64,000 nt of DNA from the NCBI RefSeq assembly GCF_039680535.1, contig NZ_JBDKSS010000012.1:1-64000 (forward strand), read 5' to 3'. The position numbers were made by a program, and so were the translations under genes. Shown here piece after piece: positions 16,813 to 26,060 of this stretch. This stretch comes from Parvibaculum sp039680535. Lineage in GTDB: Bacteria > Pseudomonadota > Alphaproteobacteria > Parvibaculales > Parvibaculaceae. The notes beneath the pieces are model-generated. The model worked only from the letters and a program-made list of their open reading frames with translations, ran no database searches and was not told the origin of the DNA. Numbering within the stretch: position 1 is the first letter of the stretch; each line of letters opens with the position of its first letter.

Positions 16813-19800
16813 ATCTGCCTCTCCGCCAGCAGCTCGGAGATGCGCGCTTCGACGGCGGCAAGAGCCGTTTCGACCCGCGCCTTGCATTGTTCGATGGTGG
16901 CGCCGTGTTCCGCCTTTCCTGCATTTTCCAGTTCCGCGCAGAGGTCGCCCAGAGGAATGGCGCCAACCGAGCGCGACGACGACTTGAGCTTGTGCGCGAC
17001 GCCGCTGACCTTCTTGTAGTCGGCGTGCCCATAGGCATCTCTGATCTCGTCCGCCGCCGTGCGCGCGGCCAGCAGGAAGTGCTCGAGGAGTTCGCGGATG
17101 ACTGCCTCCTCGCCGCCCACCAGCGATTTCAGAACCTCGACATTCAGAACCCCGTCGACGCGTCCCACAGGGTCGGTTGTCTGCGGTTGGAGCGCCGCGG
17201 CCGACGGGGCGGGCATCCACCTGTCCAACGCGGATTTGAGAAGATCGAGTTTCACAGGCTTCGTCAGGTACTCGTCCACGCCGGCCATGCGCGCCCGGTT
17301 GGCTTCTCCATGCAGCGCGTTGGCCGTCAGCGCGAGGATGGGCATGCGGTCTCCGCCTTCTTCTTCCTCGATGCGTATTGTCGAGGCGAGCGTGTAGCCG
17401 TCCATTTCAGGCATGTGAAGATCGGTTAGCAGCAGCGCATATTTTCCGTCGCGCCAAAGACGGAGCGCCTCTCTGCCGTTGCTTGCTACTTCCGCCGCAT
17501 AGCCGAGCAATGCCAGTTGGCGGAGGATCACCTTCTGGTTTGTCTCGTCGTCTTCGGCGATGAGTATCAATGTGCCGGCGGCCCTGGCCTCGGCGACGCT
17601 CGGCGGTTCCGCCTGCTCCGGGAATGACTGTTGCGGGCTATCCTGCACCATCTCCGGCGAGGCGAAGCCAGCGGCGACGGCGACTGCGCGCAAGAAGACA
17701 TCCCGCCTGAGGGCGTCGCCATCGATAATGACGATATCAGGCGGCTGAACGCGTACATGCTGCTGCGGGTGGCGCATGATGACCAGATGCCGTGCGTCGG
17801 GCGCGGCGGCGAACGCCTTGTGCAAGGCCTCCTCCGAAAAGCTCTCGCACGTAGCGCCCTGCACGACGACGACGGTGCCAAGGTGGCGAGCGGCCTGCGT
17901 GGCTTCTTCGGCGTTCTTGACGAGCCGCACGTCGGCCCCGGCGCGCTCAAGATAGGCGCGGAGATCATTGGCGTTGATGGCGTCGTTATCGATCAGTATG
18001 CAGCTGCATCCCGTGATATCGGGCCGCGGCCGCCGGCGCGGTTCGGGCGCCGGCTCGAATGGCAGGCGCACGGTGAAGACCGATCCGACACCCGGCGCGC
18101 TTGTCACCTCGATTTCGCCGTCCATGAGATCAGCGAGGCGCTTGCATATGGCGAGGCCAAGGCCGGTTCCGCCGAACAGGCGCGTCGTGGATATCTCTGC
18201 CTGCGTAAAAGGCGTGAACAGATCCTTGAGCGCTTCAGCGGGAATGCCGATGCCATTGTCCTCGATCCGAAACGACAGGCGGAGAGGCGAAGCAGTCTGG
18301 ACGTCGACCCGGACAAAAACATGACCCCGCTTCTCACGGCGCCCGGCGGAAAACTTTATCGCATTGCCCACGAGGTTGTAGATCACCTGCCGCAAGCGCA
18401 CATCGTCCGATAGCACGAAGTCCGGGATGTCGGGCGAAACGAAAACATCGAGATCCACATCCTTGCCGGATGCGACCGTGACCATGGAATTGCACAGGCC
18501 CTCGATCAGATCGCTGATCGAGATCGGTTGCCGTTCGAATTCCAGCCGTCCGGCCTCGATCTTCGAGAAGTCCAGAATGTCGTCGATGATGACGAGCAAC
18601 GTGCTTGCGGACTCGCGGATGGTTCGCACCAGATCGGCCTGGTGCTCGGAAAGGCGGCTGTGAGCGAGGACTTCGATCATGCCCATGACCCCATTCATGG
18701 GTGTCCGGATTTCGTGACTCATGGTGGCGAGGAACGCCGACTTTGCGCGATTTGCCTGTTCCGCGTCCGAACGCGCGCGGGTCAGCTCTTCGAAGAGGCG
18801 ATTGCGGTCGCGCAGGTCATGCAACGTTCCGACGAACAGGCTCTCTCCATCAAGGGCCACTTCGTTGGCGGTCAGATGCAGCGGCACGAGTTCTCCGTTC
18901 TTGTGTCGTCCGAACAGCTCGCGGCCCTGGCCGATGATATGCGGCTCCCTGGTTGTCAGGTAACGCCGGAGGTACTCGTCATGCTCACCCCTATGCGGCT
19001 CCGGCATAAGCATCGAGATGTTGCGCCCAAGCAGCTCCTCCGGGGCATAGCCAAGTACACGCTCCAGCGCCGGATTGGCGCCCAGGACGATGCCACGACC
19101 ATCGATGGTGATGACGGGATCGTGGAGATTGCTCAGATAGGCGCGCTCCCGCGCGCTCGCCGTGGCGAGCCGGCCGTAGAGTTTTCCGTTCTCGATCAGG
19201 AGCGCAAGGAGAACGACGCCCGCTGTCACAAGCCCGTAGACGCGACCCATGTACCAGCCGACGTCATACCGGCCGTGGTTCAGGACGGCGGCCAAGGCCA
19301 CATCGAATATCCAGATGCACATGATGACCATGAGCCACATGTCGAGCAGCGTGTGCTGCGTGCGCCGCCAGAGCAGCGCCAGCGCGGCGAGGCTCAGCGC
19401 CCAGACGGCGACGGCGACGAGGACTTTCCTGTCGGTATCCACATTGCCGGACATGATCTCCGGCAGGAAGCGGGAGCCGGACGTAGCGAGCAACATGAGT
19501 ATGGATGCGACCGCGACCGCCACGATCCAGGCGGCGACAGCCGTCCACACGAGGGGAATATGGCGTTCGCGCTGGGTCTCCTTCTGGCCTGTGAGGAGGG
19601 CGTAGGCAATGACAAAAAGGGGAAAGGCGCCATGCCAGAAGAAATAGAGCCACGCTGTCGTTTGAGGGCCCGAACCCAGAAGGCCTGCGGGCGCGAACAG
19701 GCCCGGGAAGCTCAGCGCGTGAAAGACCGCCATCGCCGCATTGAAGAAGTATGCGGCGGCGATGACGAACAGCCTGCGTGAACGGAGAATGTCATACTGG

Positions 19801-20075
19801 CCCAGAAGCAGGATGGACGTAATGACGTCGCTGATGATGACGGCGGTTTGGTAGATCGGAAGAAAAGCCGGAAGCGGCGTGAGCTGAGTTTTCGCAAATG
19901 GAGCGGTGACGATGAAGGCCAAAGTGGACGCCATCATGATTGCGAACGCGAGACGCTGATCGTGCGGCGTGGGGCGCACGGTCGACAAGAAGGACGACTC
20001 CACTCCGATCTGGGGCATCGCGGGCGTCGGTGTCTGGACGCCCGAGACGCGAGTGGAAAGTTCCGGCGACGCCAT
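16809..20075 (-). CDS. Hybrid sensor histidine kinase with MASE4, PAS, two receivers and Hpt
   Basis: A 1088-residue membrane kinase. The order is: MASE4-type sensor with about eight membrane segments (residues ~40-295), a PAS domain (~310-425), a HisKA dimerisation domain with His454 in TMSHEIRTPMNG, an HATPase domain (NAIKF, EDNGIGI, FGGTGLGLAI), a degenerate receiver lacking an acceptor aspartate (~690-800), an intact receiver (Asp885 in LTDLHMPEMDG), and a C-terminal Hpt with His1028 in AHKLKSSSRSVGA. The ATG at 20075 has AGAGAG upstream. It is translationally coupled to the EAL regulator, suggesting a phosphorelay that lowers c-di-GMP. The stimulus is unknown; MASE domains sense at the membrane. 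Confidence 0.95.
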   Translation of the reverse strand: MASPELSTRVSGVQTPTPAMPQIGVESSFLSTVRPTPHDQRLAFAIMMASTLAFIVTAPFAKTQLTPLPAFLPIYQTAVIISDVITSILLLGQYDILRSRRLFVIAAAYFFNAAMAVFHALSFPGLFAPAGLLGSGPQTTAWLYFFWHGAFPLFVIAYALLTGQKETQRERHIPLVWTAVAAWIVAVAVASILMLLATSGSRFLPEIMSGNVDTDRKVLVAVAVWALSLAALALLWRRTQHTLLDMWLMVIMCIWIFDVALAAVLNHGRYDVGWYMGRVYGLVTAGVVLLALLIENGKLYGRLATASARERAYLSNLHDPVITIDGRGIVLGANPALERVLGYAPEELLGRNISMLMPEPHRGEHDEYLRRYLTTREPHIIGQGRELFGRHKNGELVPLHLTANEVALDGESLFVGTLHDLRDRNRLFEELTRARSDAEQANRAKSAFLATMSHEIRTPMNGVMGMIEVLAHSRLSEHQADLVRTIRESASTLLVIIDDILDFSKIEAGRLEFERQPISISDLIEGLCNSMVTVASGKDVDLDVFVSPDIPDFVLSDDVRLRQVIYNLVGNAIKFSAGRREKRGHVFVRVDVQTASPLRLSFRIEDNGIGIPAEALKDLFTPFTQAEISTTRLFGGTGLGLAICKRLADLMDGEIEVTSAPGVGSVFTVRLPFEPAPEPRRRPRPDITGCSCILIDNDAINANDLRAYLERAGADVRLVKNAEEATQAARHLGTVVVVQGATCESFSEEALHKAFAAAPDARHLVIMRHPQQHVRVQPPDIVIIDGDALRRDVFLRAVAVAAGFASPEMVQDSPQQSFPEQAEPPSVAEARAAGTLILIAEDDETNQKVILRQLALLGYAAEVASNGREALRLWRDGKYALLLTDLHMPEMDGYTLASTIRIEEEEGGDRMPILALTANALHGEANRARMAGVDEYLTKPVKLDLLKSALDRWMPAPSAAALQPQTTDPVGRVDGVLNVEVLKSLVGGEEAVIRELLEHFLLAARTAADEIRDAYGHADYKKVSGVAHKLKSSSRSVGAIPLGDLCAELENAGKAEHGATIEQCKARVETALAAVEARISELLAERQI

Positions 20076-20694
20076 GATCACTCTCTTCGTTTATTGAACG
20101 CGGGAGCGATGGAAGCCTTGCATTTTGACGTTGGAAGGCGCGGCAATCCGTTCACGAAGAAAGTCTAGAGGGCTCTGAAGAAAATCTCTATCGGCCGAAT
20201 GGCAAGGTCTGCCGATGACCACAGTGAATGAGGGGGAATGGCGCCCGTATGATCAGTTGACGGCGCAAGTCATGAGGCGCTGGAACAGATGCTGAAGACG
20301 TCGAAAAAATGGGCATTTTGCGTGAGCCAATGATAGATCGTCGGCTCTTCCGGATTGTCGAAGCGTCCCTTGGTCTTATGAGTCAGCGGGACGCCTTCCG
20401 CGAGAGCACCTGCGCCGGAATGGGATGATCCGAACAAGGACGGTTGGTCTGGGTTATCCCTTTGCAAATGTTGTTGAGCGCTCCGGTCGCCTGTGGCGAG
20501 ACACTCTCCTCAGGGGGCGGATCGGTTCATTCGCAGGTGCAAAAGGCGACGTGCGACCCGTTTTCAAATCCGGACGAATTATCAATTTTTTTGGACGGGG
20601 TGGTTACGCGCCCTTGCCGAATTCGCTGCATCCTTCTCGCAAGAGGAGCGCCAGACGCGAAAGCGAACATGGCCGATAGCGGGAGGAGGATGAC
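20076..20694. other. Divergent regulatory spacer before the aromatic operon
   Basis: This 619-base region is poorer in GC than its neighbours and separates the kinase from the dioxygenase operon. It ends with a strong ribosome-binding site (GGGAGGAGG, 20681-20689). A 65-codon frame at 20270-20467 on the minus strand has no recognisable similarity. AraC-binding sites are expected here, but I could not identify a convincing direct repeat or promoter. Confidence 0.5.
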
Positions 20695-22074
20695 ATGGAT
20701 GCGATCCATGAGCAGGGTGCGGCCCTGGGCAAGTCCGAGATCAGATCGTGCTTCGACTCCGACACGGGCACGCTGGACCGACGCGTATTCGCGGATGAGG
20801 ATATCTACAATCTCGAGTTGCGGAACATCTTCGCGCGCGCATGGAACTTCATGTGCCACGAGAGCCAGATCCCCAATGTCGGTGACTATGTCATCAATTA
20901 TATCGGGGAGGATCAGGTCATCATTGTCCGCGACAAGCAGGGCGATGTGCAGGTCTTGCTCAACACCTGCCGTCACCGCGGCAATGCGCTCTGCCGTGCA
21001 GAGCAGGGGAATGCGAAATCCTTCGTGTGTTCCTATCACGGGTGGAACTACGATCTGAATGGCGATCTCATCGGCGTACCGGGCCTGACCGCCTATTATC
21101 GAAAGGACATCGACAAGTCGCAATGGGGCCTGGCGAAGGCGGCGCAGGTGGACCACTTCCACGGCCTCTATTTCGCGACGCTCGATCCGGATGCGCCTTC
21201 GCTGCATGACTATCTGGGTGATGTGGGCCGCGTCGGCCTCGGTCTGCTGCTTGCGCAGGGCGATGTGGAGGTGGTCGAGGGCGTTCAGAGAAATATCATA
21301 GACTGCAACTGGAAGGTCGCCGTCGACAATCTGTTCGACTGGTATCACGTCCAGTACAGCCATGCCTCGGCGGGCATTGCCGGGTTCATGGATATCGCCG
21401 CCATCCTTCATCCGCAGAACCAGATGGTGATGCTTGGCGAATATGGCCACGCGATCAGCGGGCCTGCCATCCCGCAGGACAAGCAGGATTTCCTCGACGG
21501 GCTGTCGGATGAGGAGCGCAGGGCGCTTGCCGCCAACATTGCGAAAGAGTCGAAGGGGCCGCCGCCGCCCATTCGCATGAAGGCCGCTAAGGAGCTTCTG
21601 GGACCGGTTGGCGTGCGCTCGATGGGACACCCGAACATCTTCCCCAATCTGTGGGTTTCAACCAACGGAACCCAGCTCTGCCTCCGGCTGCCCCGCGGAC
21701 CTTTCGAGACGGAGATCAGGTGGTACACGGTCCTGCCGAAGGCGATGCCCGAAGACGTGAAGAGGCAGGCAATCGCTTTCAATACGCATCTTTTCGGCCC
21801 TGCCGGCATGCTCGAGCAGGATGATGGCGAGAACTGGAGTCAGAGCACGCGCGCCTCTCGCGGCGTGAAGTCGCGAAGCTATCGGCATCACATGGCGATG
21901 GGTCTCGGCCACGACGAAGTGATGGTCGACCCTTCCGGTCAATCGCGCATCGAAACAACGATCAGCGAGCATGCTCAGCGCTGGCTCTACAGGAACTGGA
22001 TGGATTGGATGGCAGCCGATAGCTGGGCCGACCTGAAGGAAGATCATTCGCGTGTGCCGGAGGGGAGGGTCTGA
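20695..22074 (+). CDS. Rieske aromatic-ring-hydroxylating dioxygenase, alpha subunit
   Basis: This 459-residue terminal oxygenase large subunit has a Rieske [2Fe-2S] motif Cys92-X-His94-X17-Cys112-X2-His115. The mononuclear iron site is Asp211, His218, His223 in DNLFDWYHVQYSH, with a third carboxylate near Asp376/377. The family inserts O2 into an aromatic ring to give a cis-dihydrodiol. The sequence resembles the biphenyl/phenylpropionate group (BphA1/HcaE), but the substrate cannot be named. It is the first gene of a meta-cleavage operon, and the stop overlaps the beta-subunit ATG by one base. No ferredoxin or reductase gene is nearby. Confidence 0.95.
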   Translation: MDAIHEQGAALGKSEIRSCFDSDTGTLDRRVFADEDIYNLELRNIFARAWNFMCHESQIPNVGDYVINYIGEDQVIIVRDKQGDVQVLLNTCRHRGNALCRAEQGNAKSFVCSYHGWNYDLNGDLIGVPGLTAYYRKDIDKSQWGLAKAAQVDHFHGLYFATLDPDAPSLHDYLGDVGRVGLGLLLAQGDVEVVEGVQRNIIDCNWKVAVDNLFDWYHVQYSHASAGIAGFMDIAAILHPQNQMVMLGEYGHAISGPAIPQDKQDFLDGLSDEERRALAANIAKESKGPPPPIRMKAAKELLGPVGVRSMGHPNIFPNLWVSTNGTQLCLRLPRGPFETEIRWYTVLPKAMPEDVKRQAIAFNTHLFGPAGMLEQDDGENWSQSTRASRGVKSRSYRHHMAMGLGHDEVMVDPSGQSRIETTISEHAQRWLYRNWMDWMAADSWADLKEDHSRVPEGRV

Positions 22075-22637
22075 TGCCGCATTCGGAGACTTTGACCGTC
22101 GCAGCCAGCTACGCGAACGCACTTTCGATCCAGAGTCGTATCGAGTTGCAATTCGAGATCGAGCAGTTCCTCTATGCCGAGGCGGCCTTGATCGACGGGC
22201 GGGAATATCGCGCCTGGCTCGATCTCTGGACGGACGATTGCAGCTACTGGATGCCTATCCGCCGCACGGTGACACTGTCCGATATCGACAAGGAATTCAC
22301 AAAGCGGGGCAAGATGGCCTTCTTCGATGACGACAAGAGTTCCCTGACGATGCGCGTCGCGAAGATGGAGTCGGGCTCCTCCTGGTCGGAGGATCCGCCG
22401 TCACGCACCCGCCACTTCGTCAACAATGTTCGTGTCGTCGAGGTGGGTGGCAACGAGATGACCGTCGAGGTCGCCTTCATGCTCTATCGGACGCGGCTCG
22501 ACACCGAGGAAAGCACGTGGGCCGGGCGCCGTGTCGACAGGATCCGGCGCGTGAATGGCGCGCTGAAGCTCTGCGGCCGTGAGATCTATCTCGACCAGAC
22601 GCTTATCCGGGCAACCAACATGAGCACGCTGTTCTAG
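22074..22637 (+). CDS. Aromatic-ring-hydroxylating dioxygenase, beta subunit
   Basis: A 187-residue small subunit with the NTF2-like fold (IEQFLYAEAALIDGREYRAWLDLWTDDCSYWMP, then SRTRHFVNNVRV). It forms a hexamer with alpha subunits and is mainly structural. Length and motifs match BphA2/HcaF-like proteins. A strong GGAGGGGAGGG precedes the ATG, which overlaps the alpha stop (TGATG). Confidence 0.94.
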   Translation: MPHSETLTVAASYANALSIQSRIELQFEIEQFLYAEAALIDGREYRAWLDLWTDDCSYWMPIRRTVTLSDIDKEFTKRGKMAFFDDDKSSLTMRVAKMESGSSWSEDPPSRTRHFVNNVRVVEVGGNEMTVEVAFMLYRTRLDTEESTWAGRRVDRIRRVNGALKLCGREIYLDQTLIRATNMSTLF

Positions 22638-22687
22638 ATCCTGTTCCGCTGCACTGGATCGCAATCGCTTTTGAATAGGGCAGGAAC

Positions 22688-23515
22688 ATGCCGATACTTT
22701 CGGGAGAAGTCGCGCTCGTTACCGGGGGAGCGTCCGGTCTGGGGCGCGCCATCGTCGACAGGCTGATTGAGGAAGGTGCGCGTGTGGTCGTATTCGACCG
22801 CTCCGAGGAGAAGCTGCGCGCGCTGGAGAATATCCATCGCGAGGCGGTTGCGGTTGTCGCGGGCGACGTGCGCTCGGGCGAGGACAATCGGAAAGCGGTG
22901 GCGCTGGCGGTTGATCGCTTCGGAAAGCTCGATTGCGCGATCGGAAATGCGGGCATATGGGACTACAACGTCACGCTCGACGATATGCCCGCCGAGCAGA
23001 TAGACAGCGCCTTCGACGAGCTGTTTGGCGTCAACGTAAAGGGCTATCTGCAGCTCGCGAAGGCGGCACTGCCTGCGCTGGTTCGATCACGCGGCGCGCT
23101 CGTGTTTACGGTTTCGAATGCCGGGTTCGACCCGGGCGGCGGCGGGCCCCTTTACACCGCCTCGAAGCATGCGGTCGTCGGCCTTATTCGCCAGCTCGCA
23201 TTCGAATTCGCTCCCTTTGTCCGCGTCAATGGCGTGGCGCCGGGGCCGATCAACACCGATCTGCGTGGACCGGCTTCGCTGGGCCTCGCCGACACGCCCA
23301 TCAGCAGCATCGACCTGCCCAAGCTTGCGGGGCCTGCGGTACCGCTCGGGCGAGTTCCGGCGGCTGAGGAATATGCCGGCTCCTATGTCTATTTCGCTTC
23401 GAGACGCGACAGCGCGCCGGCAACTGGCGGTGTCCTCATCTGCGAAACGGGAATTGGAGTCAGGGGCATTGGCGTGACGGCGGCGGGCGCAGGTCTCGCC
23501 GATCGCTACAAGTAA
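22688..23515 (+). CDS. cis-Dihydrodiol dehydrogenase (SDR family)
   Basis: A 275-residue classical short-chain dehydrogenase with the NAD site TGGASGLGRAI near the N terminus, NAG at about residue 98, and the catalytic triad Ser143-Tyr156-Lys160 (YTASK). These numbers are close to those of biphenyl dihydrodiol dehydrogenase BphB, and the GNAGIWDYN and VAPGPINTDLRGP segments are typical of that subgroup. It should oxidise the cis-dihydrodiol from the dioxygenase to a catechol. The ATG lies 50 bases after the beta subunit. Confidence 0.92.
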   Translation: MPILSGEVALVTGGASGLGRAIVDRLIEEGARVVVFDRSEEKLRALENIHREAVAVVAGDVRSGEDNRKAVALAVDRFGKLDCAIGNAGIWDYNVTLDDMPAEQIDSAFDELFGVNVKGYLQLAKAALPALVRSRGALVFTVSNAGFDPGGGGPLYTASKHAVVGLIRQLAFEFAPFVRVNGVAPGPINTDLRGPASLGLADTPISSIDLPKLAGPAVPLGRVPAAEEYAGSYVYFASRRDSAPATGGVLICETGIGVRGIGVTAAGAGLADRYK

Positions 23516-23529
23516 GGGGAGCATCATTC

Positions 23530-24405
23530 ATGAGCGTGGCGTCGCTTGGATATATCGGCTTCGAGGTCAGCGACCTCCAGGCCTGGGATGCTTATATGAC
23601 GGGATTTCTCGGCTTGATGCCGGGCAGAGGCGAAGGCCCGTCCGCAAAGTACAGAATGGACGAACGGTCCTTTCGTATCCAGGTCGACGAAGGCCAGAAG
23701 GACGACCTCTCTTTCATCGGCTTTGAAGTCGCCACGCCGGAAGACCTGAAGGCACTCAGAGATCGCCTCACAGCGGCCGGCATCGATTGTTCAGTGGCGT
23801 CGAACCAGCTCGCGGCGGAGCGCGGCGTGCGTGATCTCGCCGTTCTGAAGGACCCCTCCGGCCTCCAGGTGGAGATCTATGTCGGCGCGACGGCGCTCAC
23901 CCATGTGCCGTTCAATTCGCCAGCGGGCGTCTCCGGTTTCCGTACCGGAGCGCAGGGCGTCGGACATGTGGTGATGGCGGTGGACAAGATCGACGAGGTA
24001 CGTGCCTTCTACACCGGGCTTCTCGGCTTCAGGCTGTCGGACACGATCGGCATAGCGATTTCTCCCGATTTCACCCTGACGCTTGAGTTCTATCACTGCA
24101 ATCCGCGTCACCACACGCTGGCCCTTGTGCCGATGCCCGCTCCCAGGCGCATGCACCATTTCATGGTCGAGATGGCGACGATGGATGACGTGGGCTACGC
24201 GATGGACCGAATGGCGAAGTACGGCGTCAGGCAGACCATGACGCTCGGCAAGCACACCAACGATCAGATGGTTTCGTTTTACGCAGCGACGCCGTCGGGA
24301 TTCGAAGTGGAAGTCGGCACGGCCGGGATCGCCGTCCAGGACGACTCATGGCGCGTCACCCATCATGAGGCCACCAGCATGTGGGGCCACAAGCACTGCA
24401 ATTGA
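23530..24405 (+). CDS. Extradiol ring-cleavage dioxygenase (BphC-like, two-domain VOC)
   Basis: A 291-residue type I extradiol dioxygenase with two vicinal-oxygen-chelate domains. The Fe(II) ligands are visible in the second domain: His146 (GVGHVVMAV), His210 (RMHHFMVE) and a glutamate at about 259-261 (GFEVEVG). Position and spacing match 2,3-dihydroxybiphenyl 1,2-dioxygenase. It should cleave the catechol beside the hydroxyls (meta cleavage) to a yellow dienoate. The gene starts 14 bases after the SDR stop. Confidence 0.94.
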   Translation: MSVASLGYIGFEVSDLQAWDAYMTGFLGLMPGRGEGPSAKYRMDERSFRIQVDEGQKDDLSFIGFEVATPEDLKALRDRLTAAGIDCSVASNQLAAERGVRDLAVLKDPSGLQVEIYVGATALTHVPFNSPAGVSGFRTGAQGVGHVVMAVDKIDEVRAFYTGLLGFRLSDTIGIAISPDFTLTLEFYHCNPRHHTLALVPMPAPRRMHHFMVEMATMDDVGYAMDRMAKYGVRQTMTLGKHTNDQMVSFYAATPSGFEVEVGTAGIAVQDDSWRVTHHEATSMWGHKHCN

Positions 24406-24430
24406 TCTCAGCGTTTAACGGGGAGTTGTT

Positions 24431-25282
24431 ATGAGCATTACGGAAGCGAGCACCAGCCGGTTTGTTACCGCCGGAGGAGTCAGGATTCACTATAACGAGG
24501 CCGGATCCGGCCCCGCACTCGTGCTGATCCATGGCGGCGGACCGGGCGCGAGCGGATGGTCGAACTACAACCGCAATATTGAAGTGCTCGCACGGCGGTT
24601 TCGTGTGCTCGTTCCCGATCTGCCTGGCTTCGGCAAGTCGGATATCAAGCCGAAGGGCAGCGCAATGCCCGCCTGGTATGCGACCAAGATGGGCGAGTTC
24701 CTCGACGCGCTCGGTATCGAGAAGGCGCATTTCGTCGGCAATTCGCTCGGCGGCATGGTGACGCTGCGCGTGGCGATGGACCGGCCGGAGAAGGTCGACC
24801 GCATGGTCCTTATGGGACCGGGTGGCAGCATGCCGATGTTCAGCCAGTTTCCAACCGAAGCGATCAAGACGCTGCTTTTCTTCTACGATGGTCCCGGCCC
24901 CTCGCTCGCGCGGCTGCGCGGCTTCGTGAAGGACTTCGTCTACGATCCGTCCCAGATCACGGATGAACTGCTTGAAGGACGAATGAAGACGGCGCTGCAG
25001 CCGCATATCGTCGAAACGCCGCCGATGCGCCCCGACCCGACCGCGAAGATGGAGGCGATCTGGTCCGACCCCCGTCTCGCGTCGGTGCAGCATGAAACGA
25101 TGATCATCTGGGGACGAGAGGACAAGGTGATGCCGATAGATATGGCATTTCCGCTCCTCAAGCAGATACCGCGGGCGCGCCTCTTCGTTCTGCCGCAATG
25201 CGGGCATTGGGCGCAGTGGGAGCACGCGGAGGAGTTCAATCGCGTGACCGCGGATTTCTTCGGGGCAGGCAATGCCGCTTGA
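24431..25282 (+). CDS. Meta-cleavage product hydrolase (alpha/beta hydrolase, BphD/MhpC-like)
   Basis: A 283-residue alpha/beta hydrolase with an oxyanion-hole motif HGGGPGASGWSNY, nucleophile Ser105 in GNSLGG, Asp231 in WGREDKV and His259 in CGHWAQWEH. It cleaves the C-C bond of the 2-hydroxy-6-oxo-dienoate, releasing an acid and 2-hydroxypenta-2,4-dienoate. The last codons overlap the following hydratase gene by 11 bases, showing tight coupling. Confidence 0.93.
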   Translation: MSITEASTSRFVTAGGVRIHYNEAGSGPALVLIHGGGPGASGWSNYNRNIEVLARRFRVLVPDLPGFGKSDIKPKGSAMPAWYATKMGEFLDALGIEKAHFVGNSLGGMVTLRVAMDRPEKVDRMVLMGPGGSMPMFSQFPTEAIKTLLFFYDGPGPSLARLRGFVKDFVYDPSQITDELLEGRMKTALQPHIVETPPMRPDPTAKMEAIWSDPRLASVQHETMIIWGREDKVMPIDMAFPLLKQIPRARLFVLPQCGHWAQWEHAEEFNRVTADFFGAGNAA

Positions 25283-26051
25283 TCTGAATGCCATTGCGGC
25301 CTCGCTCGCCGAGGCGCGGCGCGGCCGAAAGCCGGTGCCCCCGCTTACCGACAGCTTTCCCGGCTTCGACGTCGCTTCGGCCTATGCCGTGCAGGAAATC
25401 AACACCAGGCTGCGCCTCGCTGCGGGACAGCGCATCATAGGCCGGAAGATCGGCCTGACGTCGCCGGCGGTACAGGCGCAACTCGGTGTCGGTGAACCGG
25501 ACTACGGCATGCTGTGGGACTGCGACGATGCGAGCGGCGACGCCATAATCGCGGCGGGGGACATGATCCAGCCAAAGGTCGAGGCGGAAATCGCCTTCAT
25601 CCTCGACAAGCCGGTGAGAGAGGTCCAGCCGACGCTGGAGGGCATGGCCGCTGCAATCGGCTATGCGGTTGCGGCGGTGGAGATCGTCGACAGTGCGATC
25701 GCCGATTGGCGGATCAAGCTTGCCGATACGGTGGCGGACAATGCCTCCGGCGCGAAATTCGTTCTGGGAAAGGATCGTCGAAAGCTTTCCGAAATCGACC
25801 TGCACCTCGGTGGAATGGAGATGTGTCTCAACGGAAAGCAAGCGTCGGTTGGCGTTGCTGCGGCCTGCCTCGGCAATCCGCTGAACGCGGCGCGCTGGCT
25901 CGCTCAAAAGATGGTTGAGGTGGGGCGCCCTCTCGATGCCGGCGATGTCATTCTTTCCGGCGCGCTTGGCCCCATGGTCAATGTCGCGCCGGGCGACCGG
26001 TTCGATGTTTACGTCCAGGGGTTTGAGCCCCTGCACCTTGCCTTCGGATAG
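25272..26051 (+). CDS. 2-Hydroxypenta-2,4-dienoate hydratase (2-keto-4-pentenoate hydratase)
   Basis: A 259-residue member of the MhpD/BphH hydratase family. Recognisable parts are GRKIGLTSPAVQAQLGVGEPDYG, the metal-binding acidic motif QPKVEAEIAFIL (about residues 97-108), and DNASGAKFVLG. It adds water to the dienoate to form 4-hydroxy-2-oxovalerate. It overlaps the hydrolase gene and precedes the dehydrogenase by 9 bases. Confidence 0.94.
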   Translation: MPLDLNAIAASLAEARRGRKPVPPLTDSFPGFDVASAYAVQEINTRLRLAAGQRIIGRKIGLTSPAVQAQLGVGEPDYGMLWDCDDASGDAIIAAGDMIQPKVEAEIAFILDKPVREVQPTLEGMAAAIGYAVAAVEIVDSAIADWRIKLADTVADNASGAKFVLGKDRRKLSEIDLHLGGMEMCLNGKQASVGVAAACLGNPLNAARWLAQKMVEVGRPLDAGDVILSGALGPMVNVAPGDRFDVYVQGFEPLHLAFG

Positions 26052-26060
26052 GAGAAGCGG

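Noticed and set aside
20270..20467. A 65-codon minus-strand frame before the aromatic operon
   Set aside because: No ribosome-binding site, no recognisable similarity and no neighbouring transcript. It could be real but is not supported.
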